Assembly (NCBI GenBank): GCA_009777775.1
Contig: WRLE01000018.1
Coordinates: forward strand, 1-64,000
DNA from: Oscillospiraceae bacterium
Lineage (GTDB): Bacteria; Bacillota; Clostridia; Oscillospirales; Oscillospiraceae
Length of the DNA stretch: 64,000 nucleotides
Direction of reading: 5' to 3'
A model generated the notes under the pieces. That model saw only the letters and a program-made list of their open reading frames with translations. It made no database searches and was not told the origin of the DNA. The position numbers were made by a program, and so were the translations under genes. How positions within the stretch are numbered: position 1 is the first letter of the stretch; each line of letters starts with the position of its first letter. Below, piece by piece: positions 1 through 7,116 of this stretch.

Positions 1-206
1 CAACAAGTATACTGGTAATTTCAAGGGCGAGACGCCGCGTGAATGCTGGTTGTATTTCATCGATTTGAAATTAGTTTTGTGACATCCTGGCTCAGGATGA
101 CACTGTTAGTGCGTACTATGTATGCCGTTACTAGCAAGATGCGAGATTCAAGCACTCCATGACCAGTAACCTTATATAGGGCTTGGCGAGTTTTTATTTT
201 CATGAT
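1..206. other. Left edge: possible gene end and small stem-loop
   Basis: An open frame runs from base 2 to a TGA at 80-82 and would be the last 26 codons of a gene that starts outside the window; it is too short to identify. Just after it, CATCCTG (83-89) and CAGGATG (93-99) form a 7-bp stem with a 3-base loop, but no T-run follows, so it is not a convincing terminator. I see nothing else before the promoter at 207. Confidence 0.25.
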
Positions 207-235
207 TTGTCTAAATAAAACAAATCGTGTATAAT
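207..235 (+). promoter_or_regulatory. Candidate sigma-A promoter for the histidine kinase operon
   Basis: TTGTCT (207-212) and TATAAT (230-235) are separated by exactly 17 bases. They lie 64 bases upstream of the kinase start, whose ribosome site is AAAGGAGG. The perfect -10 and correct spacing make this a good call by inspection; the -35 has two mismatches. Confidence 0.6.
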
Positions 236-298
236 AAACACCATATGAGCTTTAGAAATATGTAACATGGACATAGAACAAACAAAGGAGGAGAATAG

Positions 299-1174
299 AT
301 GAAGCAGCTTGATTTTCGGAAAATATTCAATATGATGGCTATTTTGAGTATTGTCCTTGCTTTGCTCGTTGTATTCATGACTGTGTATGCCCTTGCTTTT
401 AGACATATGGACACTCCAAATGAAGAATACTATCTGCTGCCTATAATCTCCTTTTTATCTTTATTTGGTGCAATAATGTTTTTGGCAGTTTTGCGCCCTT
501 TGTCCATGCTCCAGGAAAGGATTAAGCAAACGGAAGACTCAGTGGGAGACCTAAATAAACTACACGCAACCATGCGGGAGCAAAGACATGATTTTATGAA
601 TCACCTACAAGTTGTACATAGTCTTATTGAATTAGAGAGATACAGTGACTCCGCTGAGTATATACAAAAGGTGTATAACAACATTGAAAAAGTCAGTAGT
701 ACACTAAAAACAAGTATCCCAGCTGTGAATGCGATTTTAGCTGCTAAAAGAAGCACTTGCGAAAACAAAGGTATCGAAGTGATAATGGAAATCAGGTCGG
801 CTCTATCAGGAATGCACATTCCTGAATGGGAATTATGTAAAACCTTGGGTAATATCATTGACAATGCTGTCAATGCTCTTGAAGACAGACAGGGTAAACG
901 CTGGATTAAAATTGAAATGTTTGAAGACATATATAATTATGTTTTTAAAATTTCTAACAATGGGCCTGCTATCCCTCCAGAGTTATGGGAAAGTATTTTC
1001 ACCACTGGATATACCACACGAAAAGATCGGGGTGGAGAAGGCATGGGACTTTCCATTTGCAGGAGAATTGTCAGCAGTTATGGGGGGAAGTTGAGAGTGT
1101 TTTCCGACGATAGCGAGACGGTTTTTGAAGGTGTTATACCACGTAAATATATACCTGATAATGAATCAAAATGA
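299..1174 (+). CDS. SpoOB/CitA-type sensor histidine kinase
   Basis: Membrane histidine kinase of 291 residues. Two membrane segments (about 11-34 and 46-66) flank a loop of only about a dozen residues, so there is no real extracellular sensor domain. The phosphoacceptor is probably His97 in RHDFMNHLQVV, the SpoOB-like form of the H box; the N box is NIIDNAVNAL (185-194) and the G box GGEGMGLSI (245-253), typical of GHKL ATPases that phosphorylate LytTR-type regulators. The start follows an AAAGGAGG site. A LytTR regulator lies downstream in the same direction at 3354, after nfeD, floA and an unknown gene, and is the likely partner. With no sensor domain it may read membrane state or a neighbouring membrane protein; that is inference. 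Confidence 0.9.
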   Translation: MKQLDFRKIFNMMAILSIVLALLVVFMTVYALAFRHMDTPNEEYYLLPIISFLSLFGAIMFLAVLRPLSMLQERIKQTEDSVGDLNKLHATMREQRHDFMNHLQVVHSLIELERYSDSAEYIQKVYNNIEKVSSTLKTSIPAVNAILAAKRSTCENKGIEVIMEIRSALSGMHIPEWELCKTLGNIIDNAVNALEDRQGKRWIKIEMFEDIYNYVFKISNNGPAIPPELWESIFTTGYTTRKDRGGEGMGLSICRRIVSSYGGKLRVFSDDSETVFEGVIPRKYIPDNESK

Positions 1175-1283
1175 GTGTTCATTGGCGAAAAACGACATTT
1201 CAGACAGAAAACTGCATATATCAGCGATTTTCTATTGTTTAATGAGATGATAGGCTTTATACTATCGTCATGGAGGTGATAGT

Positions 1284-1784
1284 ATGGTAATCGAACAATT
1301 ACTTGAAAACGTGTCTCCAGCATCTATAATCCTATTTATTTTTGGTGTAGGTTTACTTGTGCTGGAAATGTATGAACCTGGGTTCGGAGTCTTTGGCTCT
1401 TTGGGAATTGCTTGTTTTATTGGATGTATTCTCGTGACAGCAAAAGATCCTATTCAAGCAGTTATCCTCACGGCGATTTTGTTTGGAATTATTATTATCA
1501 TGATATTAATATTCTTTTCAATGCTGTCGAGAAACCGGCTACCGAAACATATGGTACTATCTGAAACAACAAGCTCCGAAGCAGGCTTTTCAGCCTCAGA
1601 TGATTTGCAATATCTCATGGGAAAGACAGGTATAGTTTTAACTATATGCCGTCCCGCTGGAAATGTTGATTTTGACGGAGTGAAACTCGATGTGGTGAGC
1701 CAAGGAGAATTCATCGAAAAAGGAAAACAAGTGGAAGTTATTGAAATTGAAGGTAGTAGAATAGTTGTAAAAGAAAAAGTATAA
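1284..1784 (+). CDS. NfeD-family membrane protein (short form)
   Basis: Protein of 166 residues with hydrophobic segments at about 14-54 and 62-84, then a C-terminal OB-fold-like domain (about 108-166, beginning GKTGIVLT and ending GSRIVVKEKV). This is the short NfeD form without the N-terminal ClpP-like protease domain of long NfeD proteins. Such proteins are commonly encoded beside flotillin or stomatin family genes and are thought to work with them at the membrane; here floA follows after 21 bases. The start has a GGAGGTGAT ribosome site. It probably sits in one operon with the kinase upstream, since I see no terminator in the 109-base gap. The family assignment is firm; its role in this cell is unknown. 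Confidence 0.88.
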   Translation: MVIEQLLENVSPASIILFIFGVGLLVLEMYEPGFGVFGSLGIACFIGCILVTAKDPIQAVILTAILFGIIIIMILIFFSMLSRNRLPKHMVLSETTSSEAGFSASDDLQYLMGKTGIVLTICRPAGNVDFDGVKLDVVSQGEFIEKGKQVEVIEIEGSRIVVKEKV

Positions 1785-1805
1785 AACAAGAGAGGAGATA
1801 TTAAA

Positions 1806-2795
1806 ATGGAACCTTGGATTATTGTATTAATTAGTATGATTGGACTCGCATTTCTTGCATTGTTGTTCACCTTTGTTCCCGTCACTCTTTGGATTAGCGC
1901 AGTCGCTGCTAATGTTAAAGTCGGGATATTGACCCTCGTTGGAATGAGGCTACGCCGTGTTACGCCATCTCGCATTGTCAACCCGCAAATTAAAGCTGTT
2001 AAAGCAGGTCTGAACATTAATATTAGCAACTTGGAAGCGCATTATTTGGCTGGAGGCGATGTTGACCGTGTAATAAATGCTTTGATAGCAGCGCAAAGGG
2101 CGAACATTTCCTTGGAATTTGAAAGAGCAGCTGCCATCGATTTGGCGGGGCGCGATGTGTTGGAAGCAGTGCAAATGAGCGTTAATCCAAAAGTAATCGA
2201 AACACCTCCCATCACAGCTGTGGCAAAAAATGGTATTGAGGTTATAGCAAGAGCAAAAGTCACAGTCAGAGCGAATATTGATAGGCTCATAGGCGGTGCC
2301 GGTGAACCAACGGTGGTTGCCCGCGTCGGTGAAGGCATAGTCACTACCATAGGTAGCTCATCTTCACATGAGGAAGTATTGGAAAACCCAGATAATATCT
2401 CGAAAATTGTTTTAGAAAAAGGCTTGGAAGCTGGTACGGCATTTGAAATCCTGTCAATAGACATCGGCGATATAGATATTGGTAGGAATATTGGTGCCCA
2501 GCTCCAAACTGACCAAGCTGAAGCAGATAAGCGCATAGCCCAAGCAAAGGCAGAAGAACGTCGTGCCATGGCTGTAGCTTCCGAGCAGGAAATGAGAGCG
2601 CAAGTTCAAGAAATGCGCGCAAAGGTTGTGGAAGCCGAAGCACAGGTTCCCCTTGCAATTTCTGCTGCGTTGAGAGAGGGAAAAATTGGAGTCATGGATT
2701 ATTACAACATGATGAATGTGGTTTCCGATACGACCATGCGAAATTCAATAGCGGGTTCTGATGAAAACCAGCAACCTGGATATAGTAACGATTAA
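1806..2795 (+). CDS. floA: Flotillin-like protein FloA
   Basis: Protein of 329 residues, the usual length for FloA (UPF0365). A hydrophobic N-terminal anchor (about 4-35) is followed by an SPFH/PHB domain and an Ala/Glu-rich coiled-coil stretch (about 235-290, with repeated QAKAEERR and [13 protein letters not shown] patterns). FloA scaffolds functional membrane microdomains in Firmicutes and helps assemble membrane complexes, including signalling kinases. The ribosome site is GAGGAGA. Pairing with nfeD is the standard arrangement. Unusual here is its place between a histidine kinase and a LytTR regulator. A perfect 11-bp stem-loop follows at 2823-2851. Confidence 0.93.
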   Translation: MEPWIIVLISMIGLAFLALLFTFVPVTLWISAVAANVKVGILTLVGMRLRRVTPSRIVNPQIKAVKAGLNINISNLEAHYLAGGDVDRVINALIAAQRANISLEFERAAAIDLAGRDVLEAVQMSVNPKVIETPPITAVAKNGIEVIARAKVTVRANIDRLIGGAGEPTVVARVGEGIVTTIGSSSSHEEVLENPDNISKIVLEKGLEAGTAFEILSIDIGDIDIGRNIGAQLQTDQAEADKRIAQAKAEERRAMAVASEQEMRAQVQEMRAKVVEAEAQVPLAISAALREGKIGVMDYYNMMNVVSDTTMRNSIAGSDENQQPGYSND

Positions 2796-2822
2796 TAGCA
2801 ATTTAATAAAAGCTTTGCTAAT

Positions 2823-2851
2823 GCTGCACTGGTAATAACAACCAGTGCAGC
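2823..2851 (+). promoter_or_regulatory. Intra-operon stem-loop after floA
   Basis: GCTGCACTGGT (2823-2833) and ACCAGTGCAGC (2841-2851) are perfect complements with a 7-base loop. No T-run follows, so it is more likely an mRNA processing or stability element than a full terminator. It lies between floA and the next gene, whose ribosome site begins 22 bases later. Confidence 0.5.
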
Positions 2852-2886
2852 AGGTATTGGAAATACTATGCTAAGGAGGTGGCATG

Positions 2887-3354
2887 ATGGCATATCGTGA
2901 TAGAGATCAAAAACTTAATATATTCGAAAAAATCGCTGCCTTTTCCGATGACAGATTCAAGTCCAGTAAGAAAAACGTAAATGTTCAGACAAAAGCATCA
3001 ATTTTATCCAGTACGAATTCACAAGCAGCAGAACCCGCTGAAAATACAGTAGCAATTGACAACGGTGCTGTTCAGACAGAAATACAAGCTGATTCCAATG
3101 CATTAGATCAACAAGCGACAGTCGCTGAGGGAACATATTATTACGATAATAGTGAGTATAATTATGATACTGTAGTTGATAATTCTACAACTCCATTGGC
3201 TGAAAATAATGCATCTGGCAGCACAGCTGATATGAAATCGAAATTTATGGACTTAAATATTGCAGACATCAAACTAAATCCCCAAACTGCTCGGAATGTC
3301 ATTATCATGTCAGAAATACTGAGTATCCCTGTGTCAAAAAGGAAGAAGCCCTAA
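2887..3354 (+). CDS. Unknown hydrophilic protein with disordered middle
   Basis: I do not recognise this 155-residue protein. A charged N-terminal block (about 1-30) and a C-terminal block (about 118-155, containing MDLNIADIKLNPQTARNVI) are joined by a low-complexity Ala/Asn/Thr/Asp/Tyr-rich linker. There is no signal peptide or membrane segment. The AAGGAGGT site at 2873-2880 suits the ATG at 2887 better (6 bases) than the ATG at 2884 (3 bases). The stop overlaps the start of the LytTR regulator by one base, so the two are probably translationally coupled and functionally linked. The short terminal blocks may be docking sequences for FloA or the kinase/regulator pair; that is a guess. Confidence 0.75.
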   Translation: MAYRDRDQKLNIFEKIAAFSDDRFKSSKKNVNVQTKASILSSTNSQAAEPAENTVAIDNGAVQTEIQADSNALDQQATVAEGTYYYDNSEYNYDTVVDNSTTPLAENNASGSTADMKSKFMDLNIADIKLNPQTARNVIIMSEILSIPVSKRKKP

Positions 3355-4067
3355 TGTCACTTAGAATTGTAATCGCAGATGACGATGCTGGTATGCGTTT
3401 GGTACTGCGAGGAATCATTGAAAGCATGGATGGTATGCAGCTCGTTGGCGAAGCCGAGGATGGAGCCGAGGCTGTTCGGTGCTGTTTGGAATTAAAGCCT
3501 GATGTGGTCTTTATGGATGTGCAAATGCCCATTATGGATGGTGTTTCTGCAATGGGAGAGATAATGGAGGTACTGCCAGACACGATTGTTGTCTTTTGTA
3601 CTGCATACAGCGAATATATGCAAGATGCTTTTGCAGTTTACGCAGCCGATTACTTGATCAAGCCCTTTAAAACTGACCGAGTTCGACAGACATTGCGAAG
3701 GATTAGCAATAACAGAGCAAAAAGCAAAATCGCTCCTGCTCGCTCCCTTGTTTTAAAAAATAGGGATGGCATGGCGTTTTTGCCAATGAATGAGATTTTG
3801 CTAATCTACCGTGAGGGGAGGCAAACCGTCATTGTGACCCAGGAAGGTGCTTTTACCACTTCCGAGAGTCTCAACGAGCTGGTAAAAAAGCTGGAGGGCA
3901 ACGATTTTTATAGAGGACATAGGGCATATATCGTAAACATTTCCGCCATAACTGCCATTCATCCATATGGTAGATGGACATATATTATTTCGCTCAAGGG
4001 TACTGATAAGACAGCTTTGATTACACAGGAAAAGCTGGATGAGCTCCAAAGAATTATGGGAGTGTGA
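3354..4067 (+). CDS. LytTR-family response regulator
   Basis: Two-domain response regulator of 237 residues. The receiver (1-120) has the acidic pocket DDD at 9-11, the phosphoacceptor Asp55 in VVFMDVQMP, Thr83 and Lys103 in LIKPF. The second half (about 130-235) matches the LytTR DNA-binding domain, including the FYRGHRAYIVN motif. LytTR regulators bind pairs of direct repeats in promoters of surface, cell-wall or quorum-sensing genes. The likely kinase is at 299-1174, since SpoOB-like GHKL kinases usually partner LytTR proteins. The ATG overlaps the previous stop (TAATG). Confidence 0.92.
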   Translation: MSLRIVIADDDAGMRLVLRGIIESMDGMQLVGEAEDGAEAVRCCLELKPDVVFMDVQMPIMDGVSAMGEIMEVLPDTIVVFCTAYSEYMQDAFAVYAADYLIKPFKTDRVRQTLRRISNNRAKSKIAPARSLVLKNRDGMAFLPMNEILLIYREGRQTVIVTQEGAFTTSESLNELVKKLEGNDFYRGHRAYIVNISAITAIHPYGRWTYIISLKGTDKTALITQEKLDELQRIMGV

Positions 4068-4091
4068 GTATTGATGGAGGTGGTAAATCCA

Positions 4092-4349
4092 ATGAAGCCA
4101 AGTAGGGTAATCCTTTGTGTTATCACTTTATATATTTTGTTGTGTTCTATTGTTATGTTCACGTATTTTTCGAACTTAAATAGGGGTGAGTTGGGCGATA
4201 TTATTGGAAGTCCTAGGGCTAGTTATCTTCGCACTTTTCCTCTCCTTTGGGTTGCCATTACTGTGAGTAATGGTATATGCCTATTCGCTTTAGGCAACCT
4301 CTACAGCAATGCTCGCAGGCGAGAAGCTAGTAAAAATAATAGCGATTAA
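4092..4349 (+). CDS. Small two-pass membrane protein
   Basis: I do not recognise this 85-residue protein. It has two hydrophobic segments (about 4-26 and 49-70) joined by a polar loop, and a basic C-terminal tail (NARRREASKNN). The ATG at 4092 is preferred because GGAGGTGG lies 8 bases upstream; alternative starts at 4071 and 4074 have no ribosome site. It begins 24 bases after the LytTR regulator and is probably the last gene of that operon, since a long dyad follows at 4363. It could be a membrane partner of the sensor-poor kinase at the head of the operon, but nothing in the sequence proves this. Confidence 0.65.
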   Translation: MKPSRVILCVITLYILLCSIVMFTYFSNLNRGELGDIIGSPRASYLRTFPLLWVAITVSNGICLFALGNLYSNARRREASKNNSD

Positions 4350-4362
4350 AAGTAAAAATGTG

Positions 4363-4411
4363 TCAATAGATGAGTGAAGCACAGACACTTCGCACTCCAC
4401 TCATCTATTGA
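4363..4411. terminator. Long inverted repeat ending the FloA/two-component operon
   Basis: TCAATAGATGAGTG (4363-4376) and CACTCATCTATTGA (4398-4411) form a perfect 14-bp stem with a 21-base loop, 13 bases after the last operon gene. The following bases are AT-rich but without a clean T-run, so termination may be weak. Confidence 0.5.
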
Positions 4412-4453
4412 TATAGATAATTATCAAAAAATCCGTGGAGCGTGGAAAAAAAT

Positions 4454-4503
4454 TTGTGTTATTAGAGAATCTATGGTATAATGCCGAATTAATCATAGAT
4501 TCT
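4454..4503 (+). promoter_or_regulatory. metG promoter with embedded dyad
   Basis: TTGTGT (4454-4459), 17 bases, then TATAAT (4477-4482). A 10-bp inverted repeat, AGAATCTATG (4466-4475) and CATAGATTCT (4494-4503), brackets the -10 box and is followed by TTT. It could be an operator, or a leader hairpin if transcription begins further upstream. The untranslated leader to metG is about 140 bases. I could not find a T-box sequence in it. Confidence 0.55.
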
Positions 4504-4629
4504 TTTGCGTTATGGTGAAAAATATGGCTTTAACCTACAAAAATTGTAGGAGTGGAGCATAAGTTTCAGTGGTCAATAGACAATGTGAATATATGCAAAG
4601 AAACATGAATATAACAGGAGGAATCCAGC

Positions 4630-6195
4630 ATGGATAAAGAAACATTCTACATCTCAACGCCAATTTATTATCCCTCAGACAAGCTCCACATTGGGCATAC
4701 TTTTTGCACTGTGGCTGCTGATGTCGTTGCGAGATATAAACGAATGTGCGGCTATGATGTTATGTTTCTTACGGGAACAGATGAACACGGTATGAAAATT
4801 GAGGAGAGTGCTAAAGCTGCCGGAGTCACGCCTAAAGAGTTTGTCGATGGCATTATTGCTGGAGAAAACGGCATACTAGACCTATGGAAGCTGATGAATA
4901 TTTCCTACGACCGTTTTATCCGCACAACTGATGATTATCATATGGAGTCCATTCAAAAAATATTCCGCACGTTATATGATAAAGATGATATATACAAAGG
5001 AGTTTACAAAGGATTGTATTGCACACCCTGTGAATCCTTTTGGACAGAAAGCCAGCTAGTGGATGGAAAATGTCCGGATTGTGGAAGGGATGTCCATTAT
5101 GCAGAAGAGGAAGCATATTTCTTCCGTCAGTCCAAGTATGCCGAAAAAATAATCGAATTGATGCCTGAGTATCTAGAGCCAAGCACACGCATCAATGAAA
5201 TGATGAATAATTTCTTGCTTCCGGGGCTTGAAGATATTTGTGTATCACGAACTACCTTCACCTGGGGAATCCCCGTTGACTTTGACCCTGGGCATATAGT
5301 TTATGTATGGGTAGATGCCCTTTCAAACTATATAACTGCTTTGGGTTATGGCAATGATAAATACGATGATTTCGATAAATACTGGCCCTGCGATGTGCAT
5401 TTTGTGGGTAAAGAAATAGTTAGGCTTCATTCGATTTTGTGGATTGCCATGTTGATAGCATTGGAGATACCCTTGCCTAAGAAAGTATTTGGTCATGGCT
5501 GGCTATTACTGGATGGTGCCAAAATGAGTAAATCAAAGGGGAATATTAGAGACCCCCTTATATTGTCTGAGCTTTGTGGAGTGGATGCCTTGCGCTATTT
5601 CTTGATGCGGGAGTATTCCTTTAGCTCAGATGGTAATTTCACCAACGAAATACTCCTAAATAGAATCAATGCGGATTTGGCAAACGACCTTGGTAACTTG
5701 GTTTCGAGAACAGTTGCCATGGTGATCAGATACTTCGATGGACAATTGCCTATGGAACAGGAAAGCGATGATATTGATACCGAACTTATTGACAATGCTA
5801 TGAATCTATTTGCCATTTACGAAAGCAATATGGAAAAATTCGCATTTAATACAGCCCTTGCCGAGGTGATAAAGCTGGCATCCAGGGCAAATAAATATAT
5901 AGACGAAACAGCTCCTTGGGAACTTGCAAAAGACGAGGAGAAGAACAGCCGCTTGGCAGCAGTTTTATACAATCTCCTTGAAACAATTAGAATATGCACA
6001 GTCATGCTCATGCCAATTATGCCTGAGTCATGTGAAAAAATATTTGCTCAAATTGGTGCCACTGATATGCTCCGAAGTTTTGAAAGCGTAACTACTTTTG
6101 GTATGTTGGAGAGAAATACCAAGGTGGAAAAAGGTGATATATTGTTTCCTCGTCTCGATGTTTCCAAGGAACTTGATGAACTCTCGGGTAAATAA
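4630..6195 (+). CDS. metG: Methionyl-tRNA synthetase
   Basis: Charges tRNA-Met with methionine in the cytoplasm. The class I signature HIGH is at 20-23 and KMSKS at about 298-302. Two CxxC pairs (Cys131/134 and Cys148/151) form the zinc knuckle of the connective domain, and the alpha-helical anticodon domain follows. At 521 residues it ends at the LFPRLD segment and lacks the C-terminal Trbp111-like tRNA-binding domain of the roughly 650-residue Bacillus-type enzymes; many bacterial MetRS lack it. The ribosome site ACAGGAGGA lies just before the ATG. It is followed by uppP after 51 bases. Confidence 0.97.
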   Translation: MDKETFYISTPIYYPSDKLHIGHTFCTVAADVVARYKRMCGYDVMFLTGTDEHGMKIEESAKAAGVTPKEFVDGIIAGENGILDLWKLMNISYDRFIRTTDDYHMESIQKIFRTLYDKDDIYKGVYKGLYCTPCESFWTESQLVDGKCPDCGRDVHYAEEEAYFFRQSKYAEKIIELMPEYLEPSTRINEMMNNFLLPGLEDICVSRTTFTWGIPVDFDPGHIVYVWVDALSNYITALGYGNDKYDDFDKYWPCDVHFVGKEIVRLHSILWIAMLIALEIPLPKKVFGHGWLLLDGAKMSKSKGNIRDPLILSELCGVDALRYFLMREYSFSSDGNFTNEILLNRINADLANDLGNLVSRTVAMVIRYFDGQLPMEQESDDIDTELIDNAMNLFAIYESNMEKFAFNTALAEVIKLASRANKYIDETAPWELAKDEEKNSRLAAVLYNLLETIRICTVMLMPIMPESCEKIFAQIGATDMLRSFESVTTFGMLERNTKVEKGDILFPRLDVSKELDELSGK

Positions 6196-6246
6196 ACCGA
6201 GAGTTCAAAGTTATCCCAACTCCTAAATCATATAAGGAGGAAAGTA

Positions 6247-7089
6247 ATGTCAATATTAATGTCATTGCTCCTGGGGCTTGTCCAGGGTATAACAGAGTTT
6301 TTACCCATATCAAGCTCAGGACACCTCTCAATATTGCAAAATATCTTTCGCCTAAATTATGTGGAAGAAAACCATTTGCTCTTTGAGGTATTATTACACT
6401 TGGGTACTCTCGTGTCCATCATTTATGTATACAGAGAAGACCTGAAAACAATGCTTGCAGAAGGGCTTGCCTTTTTGCGAATGAGGTCAGACGCTGACCT
6501 GGATGAGCCTGTAGTCCTGCGTCCCCCAGCAAGAGCGTTGCTTTTTGTTATCATAGGCACGATGCCCATGGTGATTGCGCTTTTCTTCATGAAAAGTGTG
6601 AAACGCTTGTTTTTCAGACTTGGTTTCATTGGATTTGCATTGATTGTGACTGGAGGATTACTCTTTGCCTCGGATAGGTTTATAACAAAAGGGAATAAAA
6701 CAGAAAGAACCATGACCCTTTGGGATGCCTTGGTGATTGGCTGCTCACAAGCAGTTGCAATCGTACCGGGTTTGTCTCGCTCTGGAACCACCATTGCAGT
6801 GGGGCTTGCTTGCGGATTGAGTGGCAATTATGCTGTCAAATATTCGCTTTTGCTTTCCATCCCTGCTGTTTTCGGAGCGACGATTGCCTCCTTATATACC
6901 GCGATAAGGGATGGTATGAATATATCCTTGCTTCTCCCTTATTTACTTGGTTCAATCGTTGCGACAGTTACAGGCTTTTTTGCCATTCAATTAATACGCC
7001 GACTTATGAATAAGGGGGATTTTGGCAAGTTCGCTTATTATTGCTGGGGTGCTGGTTTAGTAACAATAATAGTATCGTTTTTCAGATGA
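6247..7089 (+). CDS. uppP: Undecaprenyl-diphosphate phosphatase
   Basis: Integral membrane enzyme (BacA/UppP family, 280 residues) that removes one phosphate from undecaprenyl diphosphate, recycling the lipid carrier for peptidoglycan and wall polymers. Both family signatures are present: GLVQGITEFLPISSSGHL near residues 10-27 and PGLSRSGTTIAVGLACG at about 174-190. Six to eight hydrophobic helices are visible, and the length is normal. The ribosome site is AAGGAGG. ftsK begins 27 bases downstream, so the two are probably co-transcribed. Confidence 0.97.
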   Translation: MSILMSLLLGLVQGITEFLPISSSGHLSILQNIFRLNYVEENHLLFEVLLHLGTLVSIIYVYREDLKTMLAEGLAFLRMRSDADLDEPVVLRPPARALLFVIIGTMPMVIALFFMKSVKRLFFRLGFIGFALIVTGGLLFASDRFITKGNKTERTMTLWDALVIGCSQAVAIVPGLSRSGTTIAVGLACGLSGNYAVKYSLLLSIPAVFGATIASLYTAIRDGMNISLLLPYLLGSIVATVTGFFAIQLIRRLMNKGDFGKFAYYCWGAGLVTIIVSFFR

Positions 7090-7116
7090 TAGTGGCGATG
7101 GGGGTAAAGCTAATAA

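Noticed and set aside
4440-4629. T-box leader in front of metG
   Set aside because: No T-box consensus sequence or specifier stem could be found, and the dyad is too short.
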